NCBI GenBank assembly: GCA_015490755.1
Contig: WFXF01000067.1
Coordinates: 1 to 33,431, forward strand
Direction of reading: 5' to 3'
Length of the DNA stretch: 33,431 nucleotides
Source of the DNA: Gammaproteobacteria bacterium
GTDB taxonomy: Bacteria; Pseudomonadota; Gammaproteobacteria; JAADGQ01
The notes below the pieces were generated by a model. The model worked only from the letters and a program-made list of their open reading frames with translations. It was not told the DNA's origin and ran no database searches. Position 1 is the stretch's first letter. Every line of letters begins with the position of its first letter. Position numbers and translations under genes: made by a program. Positions 19,473 through 28,009 of this stretch are shown here, one piece after another.

Positions 19473-20481
19473 AACGACGCTCTTTCTGTGAATCTTCTGT
19501 GATTTTTTTTTCAGCTTTTTCAGCAGCATCATAAGCCTTCACAATACGTTGAACCAGAGGGTGGCGCATCACATCTCGCGTTTTAAAAAATGTAAAGCTG
19601 GCACCTTCAACTTCTCGCAGTATTTCGATCACATGACGCAATCCAGAAGGGCGACCACGAGGCAAATCAATTTGCGTCACGTCGCCGGTAATCACTGCTT
19701 TTGAGCCATAACCAATCCGCGTCAAAAACATTTTCATCTGCTCAACAGTGGTATTTTGAGCTTCATCAAGAATAATGAAAGACTCATTCAGCGTTCGCCC
19801 ACGCATATAGGCCAACGGCGCAACTTCTATGACATTTTTCTCCATCAACCTGGCAACACGTTCAAAACCAAGCATTTCATACAGTGCGTCGTAGAGCGGA
19901 CGAAGATAAGGGTCAATCTTTTGTTCCAGATCACCTGGCAAAAACCCTAAACGCTCTCCCGCTTCGACCGCAGGACGCACCAGCAATATTCGCCGCACAT
20001 TCTCTCTCTCCAACGCTTCAACCGCACAAGCGACAGCCAGATAGGTTTTTCCTGTGCCTGCAGGGCCAATGCCAAAACTGACATCATGTTGCTTGATATT
20101 GAGCAGATAGCGCTGCTGATTGGCTGCACGCGCTTTAATATTGCCACGCCGCAAATGGACAACAACTTCTTCATCTGACTCAGCTTTGCCCTTCTTCGTA
20201 GAAGATTGCGCTCCCGACTCCTGTAAAAACAGATGTATCAACGCCTTGTTAAGTGTTGACTCTTCGGTTTCATCATAAAGGCCTGTAATAACAGATTGAG
20301 CCGAGCGCATCGCAGCAGAATTACCAACAACATTGAAATTATTGCCACGGTTATTGACCTCAACACCTAAATGACGTTCGATTTGACGCAAATGTTCATC
20401 AAATGGCCCACAAAGATTGGCCAGACGCGAATTATCATCCGGTTCCAGAACAAAAGATCCTGCATTAGTAGATTGACTCAA
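19465..20481 (-). CDS. ybeZ: PhoH-like ATPase (YbeZ)
   Basis: A 338-residue cytosolic P-loop ATPase of the PhoH family, thought to act on RNA together with YbeY. Walker A is GPAGTGKT at residues 139-146; Walker B is [10 protein letters not shown]; the GDVTQIDLP segment and [10 protein letters not shown] are conserved further on. The N-terminal ~100 residues hold the usual alpha/beta domain of the YbeZ branch. The start appears to be TTG at 20481, sharing bases with the miaB stop (TTGA overlap), which indicates translational coupling; no nearby ATG fits better. The gene overlaps ybeY by 8 bp at its end. Confidence 0.94.
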   Translation of the reverse strand: MSQSTNAGSFVLEPDDNSRLANLCGPFDEHLRQIERHLGVEVNNRGNNFNVVGNSAAMRSAQSVITGLYDETEESTLNKALIHLFLQESGAQSSTKKGKAESDEEVVVHLRRGNIKARAANQQRYLLNIKQHDVSFGIGPAGTGKTYLAVACAVEALERENVRRILLVRPAVEAGERLGFLPGDLEQKIDPYLRPLYDALYEMLGFERVARLMEKNVIEVAPLAYMRGRTLNESFIILDEAQNTTVEQMKMFLTRIGYGSKAVITGDVTQIDLPRGRPSGLRHVIEILREVEGASFTFFKTRDVMRHPLVQRIVKAYDAAEKAEKKITEDSQKERRYE

Positions 20482-21803
20482 GAGATTTGCTCACCTCGCA
20501 AAGAGTTAGGCAGTGCTTCTGTGATATGAACGTCCACAAACGTCCCGATCAAAGAAACATCACCTGTAAAATTAACGACCCGATTATTTTCAGTGCGCCC
20601 GGCCAACTGCGCTGTATCTTTTGTAGACAGACGCTCAACAAGAACCGATTGAATAGAACCGACCATACCTTCACTAATCGCCATCGTCTGTTCATTTAAA
20701 AGTGTTTGCAGACGTGCCAGGCGCATTTTTTTAACTTCCATCGGCACATCATCCTCCATACTCGCAGCAGGTGTGCCCGGTCGAGCGCTATAAATGAAGC
20801 TGAATGAGCGATCAAAACCGACCTCTTCAATCAACGTCATCGTATCTTCAAATTCATCATCCGTTTCACCTGGAAAACCAATAATAAAATCAGACGAAAG
20901 TGAAATATTAGGACGAACTTCACGCAAGCGACGCAGCTTGGACTTGTACTCCATAATCATATGGCCACGCTTCATTCGTGCCAATACACGATCGGAACCA
21001 CTTTGCACAGGCAGATGCACATGACTGACCAGCTCGGGCACTTCCGCATAAATGTCAATCAAACTATCAGAGAATTCAACGGGGTGAGAAGTGGTATAAC
21101 GAATGCGATCAATGCCATCAATGGCAGCGACATAGGAGATCAACAAGGCAAGATCTGCATCGTCACCATCGGTCATACGGCCACGGTAAGCATTCACATT
21201 CTGCCCCAGAAGATTCACTTCACGCACACCTTGTTCGGCCAAATTTGCCACTTCATGCAATACATCATCAAACGGGCGACTCACCTCTTCGCCGCGCGTA
21301 TAAGGCACCACACAAAAGGTGCAATATTTACTGCAACCTTCCATTACTGTCACCAACGCCGAAACACCTTCGGCTTTAGCTTTTGGCAATGAATCAAATT
21401 TTTCGATTTCAGGGAAAGAGACATCGTAAGCAGGCTTACGTTCTTTTTCAACGCTGCGCAGCATCTCTGGCAAGCGGTGCAGTGTTTGAGGGCCAAAAAC
21501 AATATCCACATAGGGCGCACGCTGACGAATCGCCTCGCCTTCCTGACTCGCCACACAACCGCCGACAGCAATCACGATATCAGGACGTCTGTTTTTAAAT
21601 TTAAGCCACCGCCCGAGTTGTGAAAAAACCTTCTCTTGTGCTTTTTCACGGATCGAACACGTATTCAAAATCAGAACATCCGCATCACTATCATCGTTTG
21701 CAACGATTAGCCCATGAGAGTGCGCCAAAACGTCGGCCATTTTGGCCGAATCATAGTCATTCATTTGGCAACCGAAGGTCTTAATATACAGCTTACGTTT
21801 CAT
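20478..21803 (-). CDS. miaB: tRNA-2-methylthio-N6-dimethylallyladenosine synthase MiaB
   Basis: A 441-residue radical-SAM methylthiotransferase that converts i6A37 to ms2i6A37 in tRNA. The N-terminal UPF0004 domain has the three cluster cysteines C12, C49 and C83 (GCQMND, LNTCSIR, GGCVAS); the radical-SAM CxxxCxxC motif is CSKYCTFC with C157, C161 and C164; a C-terminal TRAM domain completes the protein. The open frame continues to 21896, but the family begins with [15 protein letters not shown], so I start at the ATG at 21803, with AGGG a few bases upstream. It is the first gene of the miaB-phoH-ybeY-corC-lnt operon; the adjacent 21804-21985 region must contain the promoter, though I could not define one. 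Confidence 0.96.
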   Translation of the reverse strand: MKRKLYIKTFGCQMNDYDSAKMADVLAHSHGLIVANDDSDADVLILNTCSIREKAQEKVFSQLGRWLKFKNRRPDIVIAVGGCVASQEGEAIRQRAPYVDIVFGPQTLHRLPEMLRSVEKERKPAYDVSFPEIEKFDSLPKAKAEGVSALVTVMEGCSKYCTFCVVPYTRGEEVSRPFDDVLHEVANLAEQGVREVNLLGQNVNAYRGRMTDGDDADLALLISYVAAIDGIDRIRYTTSHPVEFSDSLIDIYAEVPELVSHVHLPVQSGSDRVLARMKRGHMIMEYKSKLRRLREVRPNISLSSDFIIGFPGETDDEFEDTMTLIEEVGFDRSFSFIYSARPGTPAASMEDDVPMEVKKMRLARLQTLLNEQTMAISEGMVGSIQSVLVERLSTKDTAQLAGRTENNRVVNFTGDVSLIGTFVDVHITEALPNSLRGEQIS

Positions 21804-21950
21804 ACAACCCTGTTCATTATCATAATAGAGTGACAATCTACTATTTTTATCACCGGATTTCCACACCTCAGACAAGAGCTGACTCTTTCCTGACAATCAC
21901 AAAAACTGCGCCGCTTTCTCGAAGTGCGACCGACGGTTTACTCAATAGAT

Positions 21951-21975
21951 AGCCATTACCGGCGGTACGTCTGCG
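21951..21975 (+). repeat. Left copy of imperfect direct repeat flanking the ATPase gene
   Basis: AGCCATTACCGG then CGGTACGTCTGCG; it matches 23563-23587 in 21 of 25 positions, all four differences being transitions. Similarity continues weakly for about eight more bases (..GAATA). The copies lie on either side of the ATPase gene and point the same way. Confidence 0.6.
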
Positions 21976-21985
21976 AGGGAATACA

Positions 21986-23368
21986 TCATTGATGTAAATA
22001 CTCATCAACAATGACATCTAAGCGTTCGACTAAATATAAAGGCAAAGATAGCAAAGGGTAAGTGATTTTTTCTCGCTGTTTTTTTCTTTGTATTGTCGCC
22101 GTAATTTTACTTTCTGAGGGGAGTGAAGTATCAAATCTAACCGCTACCGGCACTTGTTTTTCTCCCATAAATTGATGTAGGGATTTTAAACTTCCTGTTG
22201 CACCAGACTTGACTTCGACAGGGATAATTTGACCACTTAGTGCAATAACAAAGTCTAACTCTGCATTTGATGAACGCCCCTCTCTCAGCCAATAGTTTAG
22301 CTCTCGATTGGCGCTATCATTTAACAATGCTTGCAAGTGTTGCCCTACAAATTGTTCTGCTATTGCACCTTCATTTATTAATTTTCTGTCATCTAATTGT
22401 GAAAGTGTCCGCCAGTTGAGGCCACAAATAGCATTCATTAAACCGATATCTAAAAATAATAATTTGTAAACTTTTTCTTCAATGTCTGCCTGTAATGGTA
22501 AGCCTGAACTGTGACTGTGGATTACTTTACTGATGACTCTTGCCATGCATAATAACTCTAAATCTTTCTTGATGCTTGTACTTTGATCGTGGGAAGAGAT
22601 ATTGCTGTACTTCACTTTTACACCGATATTACGAGCAACAAAGTTAAATACATTCACAATGCGGTTTAAATTTCTTGAACCTGAATATTTGGGAAAGTCT
22701 TCACGATAGGTTTCAATAATTGACTGATGAACATCACTCACATCACGGTAACTTTGAGTGTCTGCAAAAACAGCAACGGCTTCAGGCATACCACCGACAA
22801 AATAATAGGAGCGTAATAGCTGTAATAAGCGTTGATGAGCAACACTGCCAATTTCTTGACCTAGGTGATACCGTTTTATCGTTTGCTGTAATTTATTCTC
22901 TCCCAATGCGCCTAAAAATTCAGAAAAAGTCATCGGCCCCATGTGTAAATACTGAATTCTACCGACCGGCATAGAAAACGAGTGATCCGTCAAGACAAAT
23001 TCAAGCAGCGACCCGGCACTGATTACAGGTAAATTTGGCTTATCTTCATAAAAATAACGCAGCACAGGGATCGCTTCTGGAATTGACTGGATTTCATCAA
23101 AAAATAAAAGCGAATTATTGTTAACTCTTGATATTTCAGGTAAAAATTCAATTTGCTGAATTATTTGTTCTGGGTCTTTGCTTGTGAACACTGAGGATAA
23201 TTCAGGATATCGCTCTAAATTTATATTAAGAAGTGTTTTTTGCTGTTGCTTGGCAAATAATTCAACGAGGGTGGACTTCCCGACCTGCCGAGCACCGCGA
23301 ATAACCAATGGTTTTTTATTCTTCTTTTTTATCCACTTTTGAAGAAATTGCAGTTGTTGTCGTTGCAT
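21986..23368 (-). CDS. AAA_14/DUF4143 P-loop ATPase
   Basis: A 460-residue protein of the widespread AAA_14 plus DUF4143 ATPase family, whose biological role is not established. Walker A is GARQVGKST at residues 25-33; Walker B is SLLFFDEIQ with D91 and E92. The C-terminal DUF4143 part includes GAIAEQFVGQHLQALL and ELDFVIALSG...VEVKSG, which resembles a PD-(D/E)xK nuclease-like core, though activity is unproven. The start at the ATG at 23368 gives the typical N-terminus (RQQLQFLQKWIKK). The gene is visibly more AT-rich than miaB or prmA, stands alone, and is bracketed by 25-bp direct repeats and a transposase fragment. These ATPases are frequent in mobile or island regions, so recent acquisition is likely. 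Confidence 0.88.
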   Translation of the reverse strand: MQRQQLQFLQKWIKKKNKKPLVIRGARQVGKSTLVELFAKQQQKTLLNINLERYPELSSVFTSKDPEQIIQQIEFLPEISRVNNNSLLFFDEIQSIPEAIPVLRYFYEDKPNLPVISAGSLLEFVLTDHSFSMPVGRIQYLHMGPMTFSEFLGALGENKLQQTIKRYHLGQEIGSVAHQRLLQLLRSYYFVGGMPEAVAVFADTQSYRDVSDVHQSIIETYREDFPKYSGSRNLNRIVNVFNFVARNIGVKVKYSNISSHDQSTSIKKDLELLCMARVISKVIHSHSSGLPLQADIEEKVYKLLFLDIGLMNAICGLNWRTLSQLDDRKLINEGAIAEQFVGQHLQALLNDSANRELNYWLREGRSSNAELDFVIALSGQIIPVEVKSGATGSLKSLHQFMGEKQVPVAVRFDTSLPSESKITATIQRKKQREKITYPLLSLPLYLVERLDVIVDEYLHQ

Positions 23369-23562
23369 AGAGGCATATATTTCTTAAACGAAGAGCTTCA
23401 ACTATAGCATAAAATAGATATATTATTATTTTAAGGGGGTATTTTATTTACATAAATATGATTATACGGGGGTGTTTTTGTGTATTGGAGTCACTTCACC
23501 TTTTTTCATACCTTCTTTTCTGATATCAATTTCCGCGGGTGGCTAACATGTTTTTTCTATGA

Positions 23563-23587
23563 AGCCATTACCGGTGGTGCGTCCGTG
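23563..23587 (+). repeat. Right copy of imperfect direct repeat flanking the ATPase gene
   Basis: AGCCATTACCGG then TGGTGCGTCCGTG, 21 of 25 identical to 21951-21975 and in the same orientation, about 195 bp upstream of the ATPase start codon. It lies in otherwise AT-rich non-coding sequence just before the transposase fragment. Confidence 0.6.
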
Positions 23588-23651
23588 CTTGAATAGAGTT
23601 TGCTCAGAAAGTCAGCACATTGTCATTTGATACAGATCACCCCGTCGCTGG

Positions 23652-23969
23652 GTGTCGTGTGCCAGCCGGTATGGACTGGCCTCCAATGGCCCTCATATCC
23701 GGCTACTCAGGTCATTGAATCTAAAGTTTATTTTAGGTGCCAAAGTAAAAGACCACCGATTCCTGTTTGACTGGGTGGATAAAACAGAGATCACACAGCA
23801 TCATGAGTTCACTGATGAACAGGGCACCCTGCATCGATTTCGCTACCTCAATCACGCCCCAACCAAACCTTCGCAGGTTAAGCGCATAATTCAGTCTGCG
23901 TTCTTTGAACCGCTGACTGATATCCAGCTGAATCTCTTGTGGCAATTTAATCGTAGAAAGACAAAATAG
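23652..23969 (+). pseudogene. Transposase internal fragment
   Basis: Residues 5-70 of this 105-codon frame (roughly 23664-23861) read like the middle of a DDE-type IS transposase: ASNGPHIRLLRSLNLKFILG, then KVKDHRFLFDWV and the HEFTDEQGTLHRFRYLN segment. I recall this pattern from full-length IS proteins of several hundred residues; the IS family itself I cannot name. The N-terminal third is missing (in-frame stop at 23628) and after about residue 72 the sequence no longer looks like the family, so the 3' part is foreign or rearranged. No terminal inverted repeats or target duplications were found around it. Not expected to be expressed as a working enzyme. Confidence 0.6.
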
Positions 23970-23978
23970 CATCTCGTG

Positions 23979-24007
23979 TTGAAATTAAGCCATTTGGCCG
24001 ATACAAT
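23979..24007 (+). promoter_or_regulatory. Sigma-70 promoter of the Xre-RES operon with embedded palindrome
   Basis: TTGAAA (23979-23984, five of six) and TACAAT (24002-24007, five of six) are spaced by exactly 17 bases and lie 32 bp before the antitoxin start codon. The spacer contains the 10-base palindrome GCCATTTGGC (23989-23998), ideally placed for the Xre antitoxin to repress its own promoter. Confidence 0.65.
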
Positions 24008-24038
24008 CTAGACATAAGTATTTCACAAGGATTTCAAT

Positions 24039-24503
24039 ATGATTCAACACGCACATTTTGTACCCTCAACAAATACATCACCAAAAACTCCAACTACACC
24101 TTTAGGGCGTAGCTTAGGGCTGCGTATAAACAACCGGACGACGATGATAAACAAGGTCAGAGAAGGGCTTGATGTCAATGTCGTTATCCACTTATCTAAA
24201 ACCATGGGGCTGACAGAACAGGCTGTCGCAAAGCTCGCTTTAATCACCACCCGCACACTCACGAGACGCAAAACTGAAGGCAAGCTACGTACCGATGAAT
24301 CAGACCGTTTAGCACGTATTGCCATGGTTTTTGATGAAGCTGTCGATATGTTTAATGGAGATAAAACCAAAGCGTCACATTGGTTCACTACACCCAAAAA
24401 AGCATTGGGTGGTGCCTCACCCACCGATTATGTGGATACTGAAATAGGGGTACAGGAAGTCAGAAATCTGATTGCTCGCATTCGGCATGGTGTATTTGCT
24501 TAA
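24039..24503 (+). CDS. Xre/MbcA/ParS-family antitoxin (DUF2384)
   Basis: A 154-residue antitoxin of the RES-Xre system. The middle (about 60-95) contains a helix-turn-helix (LTEQAVAKLALITTRTLTRRK) and the C-terminal toxin-binding domain (DUF2384) is clear: FNGDKTKASHWFTTPKKALG, then DTEIGVQEVRNLIARIRHGV ending FA. The conserved TPxxALGG and GVFA ends that plug the toxin's active site are intact. Start at the ATG at 24039 with AAGGAT six bases upstream. The toxin gene follows after 25 bp. It would neutralise the NAD-degrading toxin and repress the promoter just upstream. Confidence 0.93.
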   Translation: MIQHAHFVPSTNTSPKTPTTPLGRSLGLRINNRTTMINKVREGLDVNVVIHLSKTMGLTEQAVAKLALITTRTLTRRKTEGKLRTDESDRLARIAMVFDEAVDMFNGDKTKASHWFTTPKKALGGASPTDYVDTEIGVQEVRNLIARIRHGVFA

Positions 24504-24528
24504 AACTTGAATAGTTGTGAACTAGATC

Positions 24529-24990
24529 ATGGAGATGTTTCGGATCGTAGAAAAACCATGGAGTGGCAGTGCTTTTGATGGCGAAGGTGCCAGCATTTGC
24601 GGAGGTCGCTGGAATAGCAAAGGCACCGCGATGGTCTACGCAGCCTCAACGCGCGCACTCGCCATTCTGGAATTGCTTGTACATCTGGAAGATTCATACA
24701 TCGCACAACAAAATTTTGTTATTTTTAGAGCCACTATTAATGACTCATATATCATGGATTTGGGTAAGGGTTTACCCAACGATTGGCAAAGTGACATCAT
24801 TCCATTGTCAACTCAAGCCATTGGAGATGACTGGGCCAGACAACAAGCCTCCGCCGTGCTTGAAGTTCCCAGCGCAATCATCCCCGAAGAGAAAAATTAC
24901 CTTATAAATCCATTGCACTCTGACTTCAAGAGGTTGATGATTGATAAAGCTCAGTCTCTTTTGTTTGACCCACGACTGGTTAAGCCTTGA
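24529..24990 (+). CDS. RES-domain toxin (NAD+-degrading family)
   Basis: A 153-residue toxin of the RES family; characterised members deplete NAD+ by hydrolysis or phosphorolysis. The namesake residues are present: R27 in GGRWNSKG, E48 in AILELLVHL and S115 in VPSAIIPEEKNYLINP. Length and the ending SDFKRLMIDKAQSLLFDPRL are typical, so the toxin appears full-length and active. Start at the ATG at 24529; a second ATG two codons later is possible. It lies 25 bp after the antitoxin, with a likely terminator about 90 bp downstream (25078-25119). The gene pair is intact amid decayed sequence, consistent with recent arrival or selection for retention. Confidence 0.94.
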   Translation: MEMFRIVEKPWSGSAFDGEGASICGGRWNSKGTAMVYAASTRALAILELLVHLEDSYIAQQNFVIFRATINDSYIMDLGKGLPNDWQSDIIPLSTQAIGDDWARQQASAVLEVPSAIIPEEKNYLINPLHSDFKRLMIDKAQSLLFDPRLVKP

Positions 24991-24994
24991 TCAA

Positions 24995-25060
24995 TTATTG
25001 TGCCCGCAACATCTGAAACTCCACACGACGGTTTGCAGCACGATACTTTCTGCTTCGAAA
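24995..25060 (-). pseudogene. C-terminal tail of a lost OmpA-family gene
   Basis: The minus strand reads SRKYRAANRRVEFQMLRAQ followed by a TAA stop at 24995-24997. The run AANRRVEF is the hallmark end of the OmpA/MotB peptidoglycan-binding domain. An in-frame stop lies only a few codons upstream and nothing else of the domain is visible, so only the last 18-19 codons survive. The cut falls just downstream of the RES toxin stop codon on the other strand. Confidence 0.6.
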
Positions 25061-25077
25061 ATTTCAGTATCGATTTT

Positions 25078-25119
25078 ACTGACCGGCCCTGATGTTTGAA
25101 CGAAATCAGACTGGTCGGT
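25078..25119 (+). terminator. Probable terminator of the Xre-RES operon
   Basis: ACTGACCGGCCCTGAT and ATCAGACTGGTCGGT form an imperfect stem with a short loop, followed on the plus strand by TTTATTT. Read from the plus strand this suits the toxin operon ending at 24990; on the minus strand (prmA direction) the stem is followed by AAAAT, a poorer fit. Confidence 0.5.
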
Positions 25120-25198
25120 TTATTTAGCTATACCGGCAATAGAGCTGTCAGCCTGTAGCATAGGGATATCCGGCAGAATATGATGCAAGAGAAGTCCC

Positions 25199-26071
25199 TT
25201 ACTTACGATCTCCAAACAACAGCACCCAACCCTCTTTTTGAACGGCAGGCTTGATATCAAACCAGGGTGAATAAGCCTTGGCAACCACCTCGGCTTGCTC
25301 ACTCAAGATTCCTGACAGGGCAATTTTCCCGCCAACTTTAACTCGTGAAGCTAATTCAGCCGCCAGATCAATTAATGGCCCGGCTAGAATGTTCGCAATC
25401 ATAATATCAACCAGCTCTACTTCCGCCTCTTCTGGCAGCTTGACGACGATACGTGTTTGAACACTGTTTTTTTGAGCATTATCAACTGTTGCTTCAAGCG
25501 CCTGTGAATCGTGATCAATCGCTACTATCTGCTTTGCACCCAGTTTAGCTGCTGCAATCGCCAGAACTCCTGAGCCGCAACCATAATCGACCACCTGCTG
25601 ATCAGTCAGATCGATTTGATCCAGGAACGAGAGGCAAAGCGCTGTCGTCGGGTGTGTTCCTGTTCCAAAAGCAAGGCCGGGATCGAGCAAAATATTGACT
25701 GCTTTGGGATCGGGTGCATCTGTCCAGCTGGGCACAATCCAGAGGCGTGAACCAAAACGGATCGGGTGAAAATCATCCATCCAGGCACGCTCCCATACTT
25801 TATCTTTTAACTCTTCGATCACAAAAGCAGGTAATTTGTCTTCACCACAGAGTTCACGCAACTGCACCAATGCAATATCAACATCGTTTTGTGTTTCAAA
25901 CAGTGCAACCACATTGTTGCCTGACCACAAAGCAGTCTCCCCCAGTTCTGGCTCATAAAGTGGTTCATCACCGCTGTCTTGCAGTGTTACTGCCAATGCT
26001 CCGGCTTCTGACAGTTGCTCAGACAAAAGCTCGGCAGCCGGTTTATTGACTTCAAATTTTAATTGAAACAT
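25199..26071 (-). CDS. prmA: Ribosomal protein L11 methyltransferase
   Basis: A 290-residue SAM-dependent enzyme that trimethylates ribosomal protein L11. The N-terminal substrate-recognition domain covers about 1-60; the catalytic domain shows LLDPGLAFGTGTHPTTALC, SAM motif I VVDYGCGSGVLAIAAAKLG, and the IMIANILAGPL motif expected of PrmA. Length matches the usual 290-300 residues. Start at the ATG at 26071. It is downstream of accC, but a good terminator (26126-26152) lies between them, so it probably has its own promoter within 26072-26125. The downstream neighbour has been replaced by the accessory island. Confidence 0.96.
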   Translation of the reverse strand: MFQLKFEVNKPAAELLSEQLSEAGALAVTLQDSGDEPLYEPELGETALWSGNNVVALFETQNDVDIALVQLRELCGEDKLPAFVIEELKDKVWERAWMDDFHPIRFGSRLWIVPSWTDAPDPKAVNILLDPGLAFGTGTHPTTALCLSFLDQIDLTDQQVVDYGCGSGVLAIAAAKLGAKQIVAIDHDSQALEATVDNAQKNSVQTRIVVKLPEEAEVELVDIMIANILAGPLIDLAAELASRVKVGGKIALSGILSEQAEVVAKAYSPWFDIKPAVQKEGWVLLFGDRK

Positions 26072-26125
26072 AGGAAGAGTCTTATAATGTGAGAGAAGGA
26101 AGGTAGATCAATGAACGAAAATATA

Positions 26126-26152
26126 CACTGACCGGATTTGCATCGGTCAGTG
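26126..26152 (-). terminator. Rho-independent terminator after accC
   Basis: CACTGACCG and CGGTCAGTG pair perfectly over nine bases around a nine-base loop. On the minus strand the stem is followed by TATATTTT, giving a moderate U-tract, 12 bp past the accC stop codon. Confidence 0.7.
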
Positions 26153-26163
26153 ACAAATCTGAG

Positions 26164-27507
26164 CTATTGCAGCCCTAATTTTTTCTCTAAATAATGGATG
26201 CTTGTCCCACCTGATTGAAAAGCAGCATCATTCATAATCTCCTGATGCAGTGGAACGTTTGTTTTAATGCCTTCAATGGAAATCTCTTTTAATGCCGTAC
26301 GCATACGCGCCAACGCCGTTTCGCGTGAATCGCCATGAGCAATTAGTTTGCCAATCATTGAATCATAGTGTGGCGGTACTGTATAACCATTATAGATATG
26401 TGAATCAACACGAATTCCGGGGCCACCAGGAGCATGATATTGAGTAATTGTGCCCGGTGATGGCATGAAGCTTTTGGGATCTTCGGCATTAATTCGACAC
26501 TCAATGGCATAGCCATTGACTTTAATATCTTCTTGTTTAAAGATCAGTGGTTCACCTGCTGCAATACGTAACTGCTCTTTGACCAGATCAACGCCAGTAA
26601 CCATTTCTGTCACAGGGTGCTCCACCTGCAGGCGTGTATTCATCTCAATGAAATAGAACTCTCCATTTTCATAAAGAAACTCAAAAGTTCCTGCCCCTAC
26701 ATAGCCAATCTGCTTACAAGCCTCTGCGCATCGAGCTCCAATTTTATTGCGCATCTCTTCAGTAATACCAATCGCAGGCGCTTCTTCAATCATTTTTTGG
26801 TGGCGACGCTGCATTGAGCAGTCGCGTTCACCCAAGTGAATTGCATTGCCATGCTTGTCTGCCAAAACTTGAATCTCGATATGGCGAGGGTTTCCGAGAA
26901 ACTTCTCCATATAGAGTGTGCCATTGCCAAAAGCATTAATCGCTTCGGTACGGGTCACGGTGATCGCATTGCTTAATGCGGCTTCACTATGAACTACGCG
27001 CATTCCTCGACCACCGCCGCCGCCTGCCGCTTTAACAATAATTGGGTAACCAATTTTTCTGGCCAGTTCCAGATTGACGCTGGCATCATCACCCAGCGGC
27101 CCATCAGAACCCGGCACGCATGGAACACCGGCCTTTTTCATGGTTTTTATCGCTGAAATTTTGTCACCCATCATGCGGATCGTTTCAGCACGTGGGCCAA
27201 TAAAGGTGAAGCCACTCTGCTCAACGCGCTCTACAAAATCGGCATTCTCTGAAAGAAAGCCGTATCCAGGGTGAATTGCAGTGGCATCCGTGATTTCTGC
27301 TGCGCTGATAATCGCTGGAACATTCAGGTAACTTTCAGCCGATGCGGGCGGCCCAATACAAACCGATTCGTCGGCCAGACGAACATGCTTCAGATCGCGA
27401 TCCGCTGAAGAGTGTATTGCAACAGTTTTAATGCCAAGCTCACTACAGGCACGCAATACTCTAAGCGCAATTTCACCACGATTAGCGATGACAACTTTAT
27501 CAAGCAT
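26164..27507 (-). CDS. accC: Acetyl-CoA carboxylase biotin carboxylase subunit
   Basis: A 447-residue subunit that carboxylates the biotin on AccB using ATP and bicarbonate, the first step of fatty-acid synthesis. The ATP-grasp glycine-rich loop [13 protein letters not shown], the metal/ATP segment [26 protein letters not shown] ([15 protein letters not shown]) and the biotin-carboxylase N-terminus [15 protein letters not shown] are all intact. Length is as in E. coli. It follows accB after 41 bp and is the last gene of the dsbD-aroQ-accB-accC cluster, ending in a hairpin terminator. Confidence 0.97.
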   Translation of the reverse strand: MLDKVVIANRGEIALRVLRACSELGIKTVAIHSSADRDLKHVRLADESVCIGPPASAESYLNVPAIISAAEITDATAIHPGYGFLSENADFVERVEQSGFTFIGPRAETIRMMGDKISAIKTMKKAGVPCVPGSDGPLGDDASVNLELARKIGYPIIVKAAGGGGGRGMRVVHSEAALSNAITVTRTEAINAFGNGTLYMEKFLGNPRHIEIQVLADKHGNAIHLGERDCSMQRRHQKMIEEAPAIGITEEMRNKIGARCAEACKQIGYVGAGTFEFLYENGEFYFIEMNTRLQVEHPVTEMVTGVDLVKEQLRIAAGEPLIFKQEDIKVNGYAIECRINAEDPKSFMPSPGTITQYHAPGGPGIRVDSHIYNGYTVPPHYDSMIGKLIAHGDSRETALARMRTALKEISIEGIKTNVPLHQEIMNDAAFQSGGTSIHYLEKKLGLQ

Positions 27508-27548
27508 CTTATTAGCTCTCTATGTTCTGTAAAATATTGATCGCAATA

Positions 27549-27992
27549 TCAAGCGATAACAAACATCGGTTGCCCATATTCGACGGGTTGTCCGTTTTCA
27601 ACCTGAATCGCTGTAATCACACCCGATTTATCCGCTTCAATCTGATTCAGAATCTTCATTGCTTCGATGATGCAGACAATGTCACCCTCTTTCACAGAGT
27701 CACCAACTTCAACAAAAGCTTGAGCTTCGGGTGAAGGTGAGCGGTAAAAAGTACCAATCATCGGTGAAGTCATTATATGTCCCGCTGGAACTTCCTCGAC
27801 AGGAGCTGCGCTCTGCTCAGTAGTGGTAGCAGCAGTAGTGGCTGCCACAGGTGCTGCAGTGGCAACCGCCGGAGCCGAAATTTGACTGTGACGACTGATA
27901 CGAACCGACTCTTCACCTTCGTGAACTTCGATTTCTGCCAGATCAGACTCCTCTAGCAATTCGATCAATTTTTTAACTTTACGTATGTCCAT
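27549..27992 (-). CDS. accB: Acetyl-CoA carboxylase biotin carboxyl carrier protein
   Basis: A 147-residue carrier with a C-terminal biotinyl domain. The biotinylated lysine is K113 in [15 protein letters not shown], 34 residues from the end as in E. coli; the 'thumb' loop [16 protein letters not shown] is present. An N-terminal helical part (1-32) is joined by an Ala/Thr/Val-rich flexible linker (about 38-65). It lies 17 bp after aroQ and 41 bp before accC, so the three are one transcription unit; in many bacteria accB represses its own operon, though no sequence element for that is visible here. Confidence 0.97.
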   Translation of the reverse strand: MDIRKVKKLIELLEESDLAEIEVHEGEESVRISRHSQISAPAVATAAPVAATTAATTTEQSAAPVEEVPAGHIMTSPMIGTFYRSPSPEAQAFVEVGDSVKEGDIVCIIEAMKILNQIEADKSGVITAIQVENGQPVEYGQPMFVIA

Positions 27993-28009
27993 GATTTAAT
28001 CCGGTAATT

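Noticed and set aside
21804-21896. N-terminal extension of miaB
   Set aside because: The extra 31 codons do not resemble the family, which begins [15 protein letters not shown]; treated as upstream non-coding sequence.
23733-23972. A 79-codon minus-strand frame opposite the transposase fragment
   Set aside because: Its first ~35 residues (DISQRFKERRLNYALN) look protein-like, but the remainder is antisense to the transposase core and no family is recognised.
25120-25302. A 60-codon minus-strand frame overlapping the 3' end of prmA
   Set aside because: It overlaps prmA in another frame and its tail resembles no known family; no ribosome-binding site supports it. The non-overlapping end may be decayed sequence but cannot be identified.
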